Source of the DNA: Symsagittifera roscoffensis | Lineage: Eukaryota; Xenacoelomorpha; Acoela; Convolutidae | NCBI RefSeq assembly: GCF_963678635.1 | Contig: NC_087063.1 | Location: 11,942,368-12,006,367, forward strand | Reading direction: 5' to 3' | Length of the DNA stretch: 64,000 nt | Shown here: positions 41,084 to 53,874 of the stretch, one piece after another | Position numbering within the stretch: position 1 is the first letter of the stretch | How the letters are laid out: every line of letters begins with the position of its first letter | Notes under the pieces: model-generated | Seen by the model: the letters and a program-made list of their open reading frames with translations, nothing else | What the model was told of the DNA's origin: nothing | Databases searched by the model: none | Made by a program: the position numbers and the translations under genes

Positions 41084-44000
41084 CAGGTTCCCAGATTATT
41101 CAATGAACTATATAACCAAATTGTAGCTTCCTCGACTAGGTATTTGAGGGGAAGGGCATAGCTGGTGCAGATATTTATGTATGCTTCATAGTGTAAGTTG
41201 TTTTGTCTGAACACTATGTCGATTGTTGTATTCGATCCAAAGTGTCTTCAACAACTCACCGACAACAAGGATCAGCTAAGGTACTGCAATAAAAAAGACT
41301 GGAAGTAATGATTTGAATTTAAGCCCAAGTCAAGATTATTGAGGTTTCTTATAGTTCACTTCCATTTAAATTTGAATACCAAAAACTTATCAGGAAGTTA
41401 GATTGTTCCGGGTTAGATAGCTTATGGAGTTTTCGTCTAATTTCGAGATGTTATTCAAAACAAGAATAGTTTTGTTTATAAGCTGGTAATTTCTGTTGTT
41501 TAGAAATTTTTAAAAGGTTAACTTACAAAAAAAGACAAAAAACGCTACTTTTTTCTCTTTTGACCTCTGTTTTGTGTTCTGTGACCTTTGTTTAAGAGTT
41601 ACTGATAGTAGGTTTTGTGTTTCCGCCGAATTTGTTTCTATCGTACCACTATGTTGAATTGAATATGCTGTGGGGGTCCAGCATATTTCTTGAAATACAG
41701 AAAATTTGTCCGACAAGTTTGTCTTCTTTTGAATCACTTACAAAATCACTTTCTGAACTCTGAGTAGGGTCTTTTTGTCATGTGACGCTTTTGTCTTAAC
41801 TACAAAATTATATACATTTTGAGTTTTCATGTGAATGTAGTACGACCCAGGTATCACTGCGAGTGTCCGTACAACTGTTAAGTTGGAAGTAAGCAATTTT
41901 AATTTTCAATATTTCAATTACTTCTGTATAGCTAATCACAGGAAATTAAAGTAGTTAGTTTTTATTTATAACATACTTAAGGCTAGATTCGGTTATTTTT
42001 GAGTAATTGCTAACTGGTTTCGTGAGATTCAGAGTTTTTCTGACTGTCCCGGCTTTCCCCGTGTTCCTCTTTTATATCGTTTTGAAAAGCTGAGGAAGAA
42101 TATGGATCGTTTCAGCTTCGTTTCTATATGCTTGTAAAAAAATATTTTGAATTGTATACAAAGAATTTCTATGTTGTTTGTCTTAGTTCTAGTATCCTTA
42201 ACTAATGATGTCAGTTCTAAGAAATCATTGTTTCTCGAAAAAAAATCAGAATTTAACATTGGCTTTTCCTAAAATTACTCCCAATTTTCTACACTATACA
42301 CCGATTTAGGAAAAGCGGCGTTATCACTCACGACTGCAGTGCATTATGATTTGTAGAATGGTTTAGCATACTGTATTGTTGAAAAAAAATTGACAATCAT
42401 CAATATTAGCACTTTCAGTTATATTTGATATATCTATAAATACAATTATTATGAATTCAAATATCCATCTGGCTGCTCAAAAAGTTATTGACAGCCTCCA
42501 AACCCTTTTTCATCGGATTTTTTTTTCGCTTCTTCGTCTTCAAGTATGTTTTTTGCTTCCTTCAGCATCTTGAAGCACACTTCTCTTCTTGTTTCAGCTG
42601 AATGTCAGAGAATAGAAAGACTTCTAACATGCCTTGCTACCGTTTCAGCTAGTGCTATTTCAGGAAAAAACTATTTTTCGTACAAACTGGCAGGCACCAA
42701 AAATGGGCTCTGAGCATTATATACCTGCAACCGCTTCCAAACCATGTCCTTCTGCTAGGCTCTCACCCTAAAGCTTTTTTTTCAGCTTTTTCAGCCCTCT
42801 TTGGTTCTCAGAGATTGCTCTTTTTTTCGAGAGGTTGGATTTGATTTTTGTAAACATTCAAGCAGCCCTTCATCCGTTCGAGTTCATCATTCAATTTATC
42901 GAGCTCACCTGCTGACTACTTTGATTCTTACCCTGGTTGTACACTTGTTACTCCCAGGTTCTTGCTGTTATCAAGGAACTGTTCGGCATCCTTAAAAAGA
43001 TCGTGAAGATTTTGTCTTTAATCGAAGCATATTGGTGGACGACTTGCAATTTTTGATGGCTGTAACTGTTCCAATGGAGTCACAGTGCGGTATTTTGTGT
43101 TAACACCAAATACCACGTACACGTTTGGCTGTCCCATAGCCTGATTTTCAAAGAGTTTTTGCGAAAAAGAGACAAAGTTACTGTTTACAGGCTCTTGTCG
43201 TATTTCTAAAACCATACGTATTTTTATCTTCATCCCGTAGACTACACTGTCTTTTTCATTGTTTTTCACAACCACACAGATAACATTGTGTTCTTATTCT
43301 TTTTCTTATGCATAATTGCTCTCAAACGTATCTTAACTTGATTCGTCCAAATATTTGAAGCTGATGTGTCTTACCTTCTGACTTTAATTGATTTCCCACT
43401 TGTTGCACAATTCCCTTCACAAACCATATTTTTCTTTTACCTGCCTATTTCTATTTTGATATTTCTCCTTAAAGGCCTAAAATAACTGTACTCATCACTG
43501 AGTTTAACGTCTGGAAAGTCTTTGCTTTTGTTTGCCCCGTGCTCGATCAAGGCTGCAGAGAAAAACATGCGCAAAATCATTGCTAAAATTTTACCTTGAA
43601 GATAAATTGTAAGCATATTGATTGCAACTTTTCAAACTTTTTCCCATAACCGGAGCATTTTTGTTTCTAATTCAACAAACCAAGTAAAGTAGTGCCAGCT
43701 GCATGGTGAATAATTTATATTCGAAATGACCCAATTGATCAAATATTTTTTTAACCTTTTTTGTCCCAGGTACACTTCTCAATCTGTTTTTGTTTTCCTA
43801 GTATGTTTTCTACTTAGTTGCGATAACTGACCACCTTTCGATTTTCTATCCGTGAAACGACGATTATCGGTTAAACCATATGATCTAAAAGTTGCAAATT
43901 TTTCTCCGGTCACTCTATTTTCTTGGGCAAAGACATCATCTTCAGTTGTTTTGCATGTACTGCCCGTGAACCATGAACCAATTCAAAAGCATTAATAGAG

Positions 44001-44679
44001 ATTTTATTGCAAATAGTGAGAGTACAATTGCAATAGATCACTGTACTGATCGCATCTCTAAATCATAAGTGTGACTCACTGCTAAAACTTGTATTTTAAA
44101 TGGTAATTTTTGTGTGCAAAATGATATGTTTCCGATTTTGACCTGTATTTTTTTTCATGTTACAATTTTCCTCTCATCTGTTTCTTTTGCTAAATGCCAA
44201 TTAAACTAGCCTTTATCATCAAAAATATCACTCAATATCTTTATCATGCTTCAGATTTCCTTTTTGTTTGAGTACAATTGCTATTTTTACTCTAATTCTG
44301 TTTTCAAAATCGTTTGCTTTTAATTTCCTTAAGAATAGTAGCATTATCATTAACTTTATCATGATTTTGATTTCACGAGTAAATTAACTAAATAAAAACA
44401 CTTTTTAAATCATTTTTATCATCAGTGTCTTTACACAACAAATAGTCCCCAACTGTATTTGCTTTTTCCGTTTTTGGTACCTTGGACGATGCATTACTTT
44501 CTAAAATTCTCCTTGGTTTGTTGGTGGGTCCACTAGGTTAATCCTCTGCAGACGCTGATGCAGCAATCGGTTCTCCAATATCCAGTATCTTTAGTGGGGT
44601 ACTGAATTAATCGGAGTTAATCCTTCCCGATGTTGCTGCCTCTCCCTCAGGTGTAGAAAGGCTAGTAGATTACCTTTTT
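41084..44679. repeat. segmental duplication, copy 2
   Basis: Counterpart of 35,491-38,842. It carries about 0.8 kb (roughly 43,350-44,150) that copy 1 lacks or has lost; I see no ORF in that part. The right end runs on without a break into the decayed gypsy element at 44,680, so this copy keeps the original context and copy 1 is the derived one. Confidence 0.6.
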
Positions 44680-45560
44680 GGGCTGGCATTGGGAAACTCA
44701 ACACCTAAGAAATAATGCTTTTTGTATTGTTCTTGAAGCAATTTTCACTTACTTCCGCTTCTTGAGCGTTTACTTTTGTTCGTCTAGTAAAAATTTTCCA
44801 CCTATCATTCACTTTTCGTCTTTAATTACAAAATTCGGATCATTTACAACCTTTTCGATTATGTGTGGTCCGTTATAGAAGAACTTCTTTGTCTGTCCCA
44901 TGCAAAGGGTTTGGGTAAAAAGTAGCACTCTGTCGTTCACGATATGCTTAGGTCCGTTTGTTTTCTGTCGTGGTAGGTTTTTGTCCTTTTTTGACATCCA
45001 TCATATCGCGCATCACTTCGTGGCTGGCTTGGAGTTCCTCCTTAAGGATTTTTACGTGGTCATTGGCATTGCAGAGACTGTAGTTTGTGATGTTTCATAT
45101 ATGTAATCGATCAGACAAGGAGCAAGGGCGACCAAAGAACAAAGGGCTGTATTGTGTCTCTGCGCAAACTGAAGGTCCATCAGTCGTCATAAATGTTCCA
45201 AAATATTTGACCCAATAGTTGTGGTTTTCTCCAATTTCAAAAGATGAAGCTTCGTCAATTGTTATGTTGGTTTCTTCGATCACTTTAATTCCATGAAGAT
45301 GATATGATGTTCTGCTAGTTATATCGATTCCCATTTCGGAACACAGGTTTCTGAAAATTGCGACAGGAAAAATGATCCCTTCTCGCTGAGCAGGGATCGA
45401 CAGGGATCGACAAATTCCAATGATTGACAAAAGCTGTATCTGCTGTCTTGGCTTCCTGTTTTAGTAATAGTTCTACTTCATAGAAGTTTGAGAACTGATC
45501 TCCATTTAGAAGAATATATTTGAATCCTTCAGATTTTTGTAACGGTCCCGTGTTATCCAT
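44680..45560 (-). pseudogene. integrase core and C-terminus of a second gypsy family
   Basis: On the minus strand 45,315-45,560 reads MDNTGPLQKSEGFKYILL, then DQFSNFYEVELL, typical of the start of a Ty3/gypsy integrase core. The frame 45,095-45,430 continues through a YHLHGIKV-type stretch to SPLFFGRPCSLSDRL. The C-terminal GPH module (FFYNGPHIIEKV, near 44,850) follows. Several frameshifts, and replacements at positions expected to be Asp, show that it is dead. Confidence 0.65.
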
Positions 45561-45632
45561 TGCTTTCTGTCAAAGAAGATGGCTGGTCTTCCATGTCTTT
45601 AGTGGTTGCTCATGTTTCTGCATAGGTTTGTT

Positions 45633-45884
45633 TTAGGCAGTTATTAACCCAAGTTTTAAAATCTCTGCTCGGTCAGTAAAATATTCCTTGAGTTCGTTAA
45701 AAAGTCTTGCTGTAACCAAAAAGTCTTGGTGTAACAAAACGAGCATTTCCTCCATCAATGTCGAACTTACCACAATTTGAACTAGGAGGTACTGTTTTTT
45801 CATTCTTCTTTTTCTACTGTTCTTTCTTTTTAAAATTTCGAAAGTAACCCAAAATTTCCAGAATCTTTTTGAGTAGCCACTCAT
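45633..45884 (-). pseudogene. integrase N-terminal region, second gypsy family
   Basis: The frame contains LLHQDFLVTARLFNELKEYF where gypsy integrases have the His-containing HHCC helix. Cys residues are lost or out of frame. It lies in the right order between RNase H and the core of the same minus-strand element. Confidence 0.45.
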
Positions 45885-46189
45885 TGCCTTTTCACCGGCT
45901 TCTCTTTATTTTGTACTCTGGGCTCTTTGTTGTCCTTTTTTCTTTTGAATTAAGTTTAAGTTCCCAGATATTGTTGTTGTTCAAAGCATCTTCTAGTTTT
46001 CTATTTGACTAAAACTTCATCAGTGATAGTTGGAACTCTTGATAGGCAATCTTAACGTTGAGTTTTCTTTCCTGCCTCGAGATTGATTTCGAATTCGAAC
46101 CGCCTTAGTTTATGCAACTATCTAGCTATCATACTGTGTGGCTTCTGGAAGCTATTAAGCTAAATTAAATCTCTTCGATCCACAACTGC

Positions 46190-46470
46190 TATGAGATCCG
46201 TAACTGCTAAGAGTGCCCAACTTACGATTGAAAAATTGCGTGAAACATACAATTTCATAAAATTTCCTTTTGAATGCGGAGTAATTCCGTTGTTCTTTCT
46301 ACAGTGTTTTGCTGCCGTACGCAATAACTTGATCAAAGTCCAGCTGCTTTTGTTCCAAAATGGCCCCTATTCCAGTTATCGAAGCGTCCGTCGAAAAAGC
46401 TTCATTGTTCAGGTAACCCAGTATTGTTGCTTGCTGCAGATTTTTTTCATCTCCTTCAAAGCTGTTTTAT
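46190..46470 (-). pseudogene. RNase H remnant, second gypsy family
   Basis: The minus strand reads a TDAS-type strand followed by DFDQVIAYGSKTL, the standard gypsy RNase H sequence, then a stop and a decayed helix. An open frame on the plus strand over the same bases is only its shadow. Confidence 0.55.
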
Positions 46471-46867
46471 GAAAGCTGTTCATTAAAAAAACTACGCTAT
46501 GACTGAGAAGTTTGTAAAGTGATTCCGCTGTTTATCTAAGCTCTTCAATATTTCCTCGGTAGAACCTAATGAGTCCTAAGACCCCCGCAATTGTTTGATT
46601 TTGTGAGGCTCTTTAATGTGCTAATCTGTGTTTATTTTTTCCCGATCAATTTCCACGCTGTCGTTCGTTCGATAAATTAAGCCCAAGGAAAGGAGTTTTC
46701 TTTTGAAACAATCCGCATTTAGACCCCTTTTTTTTAACTCAGCTTCCTTCAACCGACATAGAATAAGTTCCAACCTCTCTAGATATTCTTCAATTTATCT
46801 ATCAAAACTGATAAAACTGTCTAGGCACACCAACGCAATTTCCAATGATAATTCGCTTGGTAATAAC

Positions 46868-47146
46868 TCAATTAAGTTTTGAAATGCTCCTGGCCCTGAA
46901 GCGAGACCCATCGGTAGTCTTCTTTTTTTCTGATAACATTTGTGCAACATCCAGCGTAGCGGTTTTGGCTACTTTAAAGGGCTCCTGATGCAGTGGTGGT
47001 TCCCCGCTACTAAGAAATCCGTTTACTTGAATCTGTTTTTGCAAGCTGGTGTATTGAGCGGCTTTGCTGTCAAGATATGCGTTAAAAGCTTCATTTCGCA
47101 TGTTCAGTAAATTCGGGACATTTTTTCTTGAGCTTACATTTATCAA
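46868..47146 (-). pseudogene. reverse transcriptase N-terminal remnant, second gypsy family
   Basis: The frame ends with EKKKTTDGSRFRARSISKLN, which corresponds to the VKKKDGSxRFCVDYRKLN region of Ty3/gypsy RT. The rest of RT (46,500-46,870) is present only as broken frames. A one-base insertion and substitutions are visible in the motif. Confidence 0.55.
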
Positions 47147-47207
47147 TCCAGTTGTTTCTTCGACTTCTTGTATGCTTTCGATTAAACCTTCTTGATGACA
47201 TTTTCGA

Positions 47208-47640
47208 CTAGTTTTTTTGGTCTGCCGGATATTCGTTCGTTTTCTTCTGCTTATGCAATGGTTGGAAACCGATCATATTTTTTGCTGATAGAGGTAGCCC
47301 TTTCCAATGTTTCGTACTGTACATCAATCGTTCGCCAATTTTAGGAATGATTTCTTGATCTATCATGAAAACCAAACCAAGAAGGCAGAGTAAGCAGTTA
47401 TCAGTCGTTATCAAAATTACTTGGTCGAACTCTTCCGATTATGGTTTCCTTTGGGTATGGATGTACTCATTGCCAATTCATTTTAACACCGAGTTCTTAT
47501 CCGCTGAAATTTTACTGCTAAAAACTTTTATCCTTCCCGGTTTTCCAAGCCGTTCATGTTTGTCGAAAATTGTGAGCGAGATGCTACCCGCGTTCTCTAA
47601 CAACCCCGTTACCCATTTGTCGTTGAATTAGGCCTTCGAA
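47208..47640 (-). pseudogene. aspartic protease remnant, second gypsy family
   Basis: Upstream of RT on the minus strand a decayed GLLENAGSISL stretch near 47,590 stands where GLLDTGASISL is expected; the catalytic DTG is lost. The frame 47,208-47,414 has a TTDNCLLCLLGLVFM stretch where the ILGxDFL strand belongs. Together with the RT, RNase H and integrase remnants to the left it gives the gypsy order. Confidence 0.45.
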
Positions 47641-48462
47641 TTGGAACATTTACTTTTGTTAGTTGAGCACACCCTGATAACGCTGGTTAGTTCCGTCCTT
47701 TCATTCCAAAGAAATTTTTGCCCATTTATTTAATTTTTGTCATAGTTGTTTTCTAGTTAGGAATGGTAATTTCTTTCGTGCGTATTTAGTCCAATGGTGG
47801 GATTTCTGGCTCGATCTCTTACACTTTGTTTCTAGGATCGGCTCTCGTCGTGTTGCGTTCCCCCTAGTGACTGCTTCTCTTCGCCGTCATTGCCCTATGA
47901 CTATTGCTTTCACTACCGACCGACATCTGTTGAACAAGTCCGTTCAACGAGTCCAATGGGTTTTGTATTTCATCTCTAGTTTCGGTCATAACTGAGAAAC
48001 AGCCACGTGGATGCGGGAGATCTAAAGCTCTCCTGAATCTCATATCTGTCTGTCGCCACTCTAGTACGATGTGGGTATCACTGCGGGTATCCATGCAACT
48101 GCAAGGTTGGAAGTTAGCAAATCAGATTTCATTATTTCAATTTCTTCTCTAGACCATACACCTTGGTTTAGTTACAGTAACTAACATAAGTTAGATTTGT
48201 TTATTAACTTATTTAAGGTTAGAATCAGTTTTTGTTGAGTTAATGCCTACTGTTTTTGGGCGATTAAATGTTATTTAGATTGTCCCCAGTTCCCTCGTTT
48301 TCTTTTTAATTTTTGACATTAAAAGCAGTGCAAGATTATGGATCTTCTCACTTTTGTTTCTAAATGCTTGTCATATAAGCTTGACTATTGTATACAACGA
48401 GTTTCTACTTCACAAAAAGTTGCTGTCTTTTTGTCATTATAAAAATTAACTGATTTAAGTTA
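47641..48462. other. non-coding remnant, possibly LTR of the second gypsy family
   Basis: No gene is seen. The string near 48,065 (ACGATGTGGGTATCACTGCG) and the following 300 bp resemble 36,245-36,750 and 41,840-42,080, in the direct orientation, so a repeated end of the element, perhaps its LTR, is likely. Boundaries are unclear. Confidence 0.35.
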
Positions 48463-48860
48463 TTAGACATCATTAATACTCAAATACGTTCAGTATTAAC
48501 CTTGACATTTCCCTAGATACACTTGCGATTCACTGTATAAAGATGGAATTTGAAATGTAATTTCTAAACCCTACTACATTTTGAACGTCTGCATTTGTGA
48601 ACTGTATGATGACCAGCCTCCAAAAAAACTTCCATTTTGGATGGTCACTTGATATAATGATAAAAATTCTTAGACATCATAAACTTTGCAATACGTTCAG
48701 GTTTTAAGCTTGACTTTTCCCTAGATGCACTCCGGATTCCCTAGATAAGGATAGAATCTGAATGTCATTTCCAAACCCTCCCACATGTTGAAGGCATGCA
48801 TTTGCGATCTGTATCATCAGCCTCTTAAAAGATTTCCATTTTGGATGGCCACTTCCTTCA
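48463..48860. repeat. two-copy tandem repeat, period 207 bp
   Basis: TTAGACATCAT and the following sequence through TTCCATTTTGGATGG occur at 48,463 and again at 48,670, with roughly 80% agreement. No coding potential is seen. Confidence 0.6.
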
Positions 48861-48959
48861 AGTACAGCCCGCTTGGTGTAATTTTTTTATCAGAATTCTT
48901 GGTTATGTAGCTTTCTCGTGATATAATTGCGCTTTAATTAATTCCACTTGGTAATTTTA

Positions 48960-51900
48960 AAAATTTTACCGCGTCTAATCCATTAAAATTATCTACCCGA
49001 AAATTTTAAGGGACAAAGTCACAAATCTTTCATTTGTTTGTTCATTTTTTGTTAGATTTACGTTACTTTTACAGGATCCCTGGTATCCTGGTTTCTTGCT
49101 GAAGTCTAATATATCCTTGGTAGTTGATATCCGAAAGAGCTTTTTTGTTTCGTATCTTCCAATTTTCTCATGCAACAAAAACTAGCAAACTGACTTTCCA
49201 TGATATTGTTGATTTTGAGTAAGCGTACGCGAATTTATAGAGGAAGTTTCTTCCAACACATCAAGCGTTTAATTTTTCCAAAGTTCGCCTGTAAAATTAA
49301 TCAATTCTTCTTCTGAACTGAGAAAACGGATTCAGCAATTTGCAAGCGGAGAATTGGAGCTCGATATAAACTACACTTTGTAAGCAGAAATCATAAGCAT
49401 CTCGCATTTTTTTTTGTTGGTTTTTTTAATGAAACGGCTCTTTGTAACGATTGATAAGATTGAAAAATTAGTAGACATTTTTTGAATAAATTTTGAAAAT
49501 TCTCAACAAGTTTTCTTGTTTTTTCGACTATTGTTAACCAACTGTTTTGATTTGACATATCGATAGCAAAAAAAATGCAAAATTTAAATCAGAAAAGTTT
49601 AAGCTGCAGGCATGGTAAGCCTAACTCATCATCTAAAATAGGTTGATAGGGAACTTCTTTCTTTATACCAAGTCTGCATTTAATAAATCTTGTTAGTTAC
49701 TAATGGTTTCCAATTCAACTAACAACGAGCCATAAGAAAAAGATAGGAAGAACACAGACTGACAGTGTTTATGACTTGGCCTTCAACAATTTACTGAGTG
49801 AGCCAAAACTTCGACATTTTTGAAGCTCAGAACTCAACCTTAGTCCAATATTTTTGAATTTTTGATTGGTACAAAAAAGCACATGATATTTTTATTTCCT
49901 TGACTGTTTTGTAGATTGATAAATCATGTATAGAATTACTTCACTTCTACTTTCACAAATTATCAATTGAATTTGTTCCTAAAAAATTTCGACTAAGCGA
50001 AAAAGCCTATCAATACACCAGATTTTGATGAGGCAAGTTTTGTCGTTTTCATATGAAATTAGTTTGGGCCACAATAACCCGGAACCTTCAATTTGTCTGC
50101 AGATTGGATGGTTTGAAGAAGGGTTCGATAAAAAGTATTAAAAAATATGAAAGATGGCAGCCTTCCCGCACACCACAACGAATTGTGAAGCTGGCTGACA
50201 AAAGACACTCAAGCTCAATTACTGCTGTTGAGTCTAAATACAAACTTTCAAAAGCTCTAACGAGAACCAATCAAGATTAAATCCATTCAAAACTTTGATG
50301 ACAAGTGATCTGGCAACTCTGCCAAAAGCTTTAGAAAAGTCTATTTTTAATGCACATAGAGCTCGGTTGGCCAATCGTTCTGCAATAATACCTTTTATCA
50401 ACTGTCGTACTTCTGTGTGCGTTTTTATTCGAAGAAAACACGCAGGTTCATGGTTTTTTTACCTTACAAAATATACAAAGGATTCAAATTTATAAAGGTT
50501 CTGATGGACAAAAGTTCTATTAAAAATTACGTAGGCAACATTTTTTGCGTCGGTACTGATAAGACTAACGGGTAAAAATTTGTACTGCCATGGCAATTTC
50601 TACTTTCAGGAGAAACTGATATGTTGCTAAATAAAAACGGTTGGGAATTTTTCCGCCATGAATAGGTCGATTGAAATATTTAGATGAAATTGAGCGAAAG
50701 TCATCAGTGAATTTTTTGTATAGCCAAGATGTAAGGCAGTCCGGTCCAGGCGAGTTTTTCAAGTTCAGTTTTTTAAAGCTAAAAAAATATCATCTTTTGT
50801 AATTGATTGTTGCCATCATTCACATTTTTTTCTTACGAATTGCTTGATAAAAAGACATCAGTTTTTGTTCAGAGTCTGTTGTAGAACTAGATGAGGAAAA
50901 AGTTGGAAAAATTATTGTCGAAGTTGATTGAAAAAATCCTCATCCGTCAATCTGATGCACTCGAATTCGCTTGATTGAATTATTTGTGTTCTTTGAGGTC
51001 CACTGACTACAAAGCTGGGCACAACCTCAAAACTATACCGAAGAATTTTCTGTGTTTCCGAAGATGTTCTAGCACCAAATGAATTTTTCAGTAAAACTCG
51101 GTTTTTTCAGCTGTACATGCAATTTCTGAGAAAAAAAATTCTGGATAATTCACACTATTGAGCTCTTTCTGATGGACACGTTTTTTGATCTTTTGAATAA
51201 ACTTAGAAGGTCACAAAATTTTCCTCATGGTTGTCCTAACTACTTCATGATCATTTTCAAAATAGTTTTGTAGATCTGTACAAATTAAACTGGCGTTTTT
51301 TTGTAAAACTTTCCTCAATAATTTTCTAGTAGATAAGAACGCGCTGATACAAGTTTGATAGCTTATCAAAATTTTGTTAGAGAAAATGATCAGAAATTGA
51401 TTTTTGAGTCCATGAAAACACAATCTAAGCGCGAAAATTTTATGCTGTTTGTTATAAGGTGTACATGTGTGTTCACAAGAATTGTTGTTGAGTGCGAAGT
51501 CAACAATGCAAAAACAAAAATCGTTTGATACGTGCATCTTTTGCCTTAAGTTTTGCAGAACGGTTAATTTTTTCATAATTGAGTTGAATAAAATTGCCCG
51601 TCATGAAAATTTTGGGTAAAAACCTGCTGCCTAATTTCAAAGAAGTTAAAACTGGTAGGGGTTAGTAGAAATTTTTAGAACAGAGCAATTAAGTTTGACA
51701 AAATTTAACCATTGGAAACCTGTACCTGAAGTGATTCATTTCGCAGGACTTGATGACAAGTTTGATGACTTTAAACTCAAAAAATTACAAGAGTTATTCG
51801 ATCCCGGTAGAAAGCTAAATAAAATGTATCCAGTAACTGCTGATGTGTAATTATAAAATTCGACCTTAAGAGGCCAAACTGTGCACTGAATGGGCGCACG

Positions 51901-52230
51901 ATTTTGCCAGAGACGTTTCTTTAAACATGTTTAAACTGTTTCTTTACAATCAAAAGAAAAAAAAGAACAAAAAAAGAACAAAGGGACGGTCCTTGTTGCG
52001 GAATCCACTTTTATTTCTCAAAAAACACAATTCGGCTGCGTTATGGATATTTTTGCTTCTTTTATGCGCAAAATGAAATCGGATGATTTTTCAAAAGTTG
52101 ACCTACTTGTTAGAATTCTTCCTTCGCTTCCACGATAGTAATGAATTGCTCGGCTTCGAGGGGGGCAATTACTGTCAGTGTATGAAATTTGCGGTCATCT
52201 TTTGTCTGAGTTATTGTTTTTGAGATTGTC
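48960..52230 (-). pseudogene. LINE copy A (APE-type non-LTR retrotransposon), decayed
   Basis: This is a minus-strand LINE. Starting from its 5' end it has an ORF1 remnant (52,100-52,230, nearly the same as 57,665-57,780), endonuclease remnants (51,211-51,576), the RT finger motif NSPGPDCLTSWLYKKF (about 50,710-50,760) with GKIPNRFYLA, and RT palm remnants (50,040-50,340) whose YADD box has decayed to a YEND-like sequence. The C-terminal part follows to about 48,990. It resembles the L1/Tx1 group by motif wording; the clade is not certain. Stops and indels are frequent and most of the endonuclease is missing. Confidence 0.7.
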
Positions 52231-53433
52231 ATCTTCTATTATATTGTTGTGGGAATTTGTTTTAGTTTGTCGGAAGCACAACTTTGATATGCTTGCGCAA
52301 GACTTTCGGCGAAAAAAAAATTCTTTCGCGAATGGCGTGATGATTTTGATTATCTTGATTTGTTTGTTCTTTCCGTTGATTTTAATTGCTGTTAGCGCAT
52401 TTCTGAATGTTCCCTCTGTTCTAATCAGCAGCACCCGGATAAACTTGAAAAAAAAGTTGTTTTTTTTTTCTCTCAAATTGCCAAAATAAGAAAGCAAAAA
52501 CCTCATCCTTATCCACGTGCGAATGTTTTTTTTTAATTGTAAATCAAATTGTTTTAGCTGAGAGTTTCATAATCATTATGTACATAAAAAAAACATCATA
52601 TTAATTGAAAAAAACTCATCGAGTTAGTAAGCTTATTGCTGACACTAGAAACACCTTCGAAACTGTTAAGATCTCGTCTAGATAGTTTCTGAACTGTTTC
52701 TGTACTTTTTTTGTTCAAACGGGTACTGGGTGTCCTGATCGGCAAACTGTTTTTTGTTCTTCTGTGACTTGTGCTTACAATACATTTTTTAATACCGGAT
52801 ACAGAGTATCCTGGTACGCTTGGAATATCTACTTTCTACTTCTTAGCAGTTTTCGTTCAATAGACATTACTTTTACAGGTTACCGGGTATACTCTTTTGT
52901 TGCTGAAGCCTAACCTATACTTGGTATTTTTTTAATCAGAAGGAGCAATTTGTATTTCGTATCTTCCAAACTTCCCATGACACAAATGATTGCAAGTTGA
53001 TTTTCCATGACGTCGATGATTTTAATTATGCACCACGAATAACCGCAGCAGCATACTTAAGCCTTGCAATGTCTGTTGATACAAAAACGTCACGCCATTC
53101 GTTAATCTGTAATATGTTTCTAGTAGGTTTTAACGAGGAACAACTGAAAATTAGGTGTTCGAATGTTTCGCGATTCAAATTACAAAGAAACATTCGGGGG
53201 CTTCCTCAAGAAATTAAAACCACCGCTTTTCTCGATCTTTAAAAACAGCGTACGCAAATTTATGAAAATTTTTTTCCCCATACATCAAGCATTGAATTTT
53301 TTCAAGATTGCCTGTAAATTTAATCAATTCTTCTTCTGAACAGAGATAACGGTTCAGAAGAAGAACATTTATCTCTGTTCAGACGAGCAAAAAACAAGCA
53401 GGAAACTGCAGCTCAAGGAAAAATACAGTTTTG

Positions 53434-53874
53434 TTAGTAGAAATAATAGACATCTCGCAATTTTGTCTGCAGTGTTTTAATTAAACGGCTATTTGTAACG
53501 TTTGGAAACATTGCAGTATCACTCGAACTTATTTCACTAGAGATGCTCGTATTTTTCAACAGATTTTTGATTTCTTTCGGGAAAATAGTTTCTGTTGGTA
53601 TTAAACTATTTTGATCTGACCTTTCGGAAGCAAAGAAATCGATAACTTTCAGACTGAAAAGTTTGAGTTGTAGGCATCGTAAGCCTACCCCACCATCTAA
53701 AATTGGGTGATATAAAACTTCTTTCCTTATGTCGAGTCTGCTTAATTTTTCCAATTCTGCATTTAATAATTCTTGGCATTTACTAACAGTAACCGAGTTA
53801 ACTGTAGTGTGACGTGCCAAATGAAAAAATTTAGGGAGAAAAAAAACTGACGGTATGAATGACTTGGCCCTCAA
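53434..53874 (-). pseudogene. LINE C-terminal domain, copy B
   Basis: A 146-codon frame holds ILDGGVGLRCLQLKL, the conserved Gly-rich stretch of the region after RT in LINE ORF2 proteins, and then a polar tail. The Cys/His cluster that often follows in such proteins is not evident. The frame is one of the longest left in this LINE. Confidence 0.5.

Noticed and set aside
45315-45560. Host gene similar to GIN-1 type integrase
   Set aside because: Protease, RT, RNase H and integrase remnants lie in gypsy order next to it and the frames are broken, so it is a dead element and not a domesticated gene.
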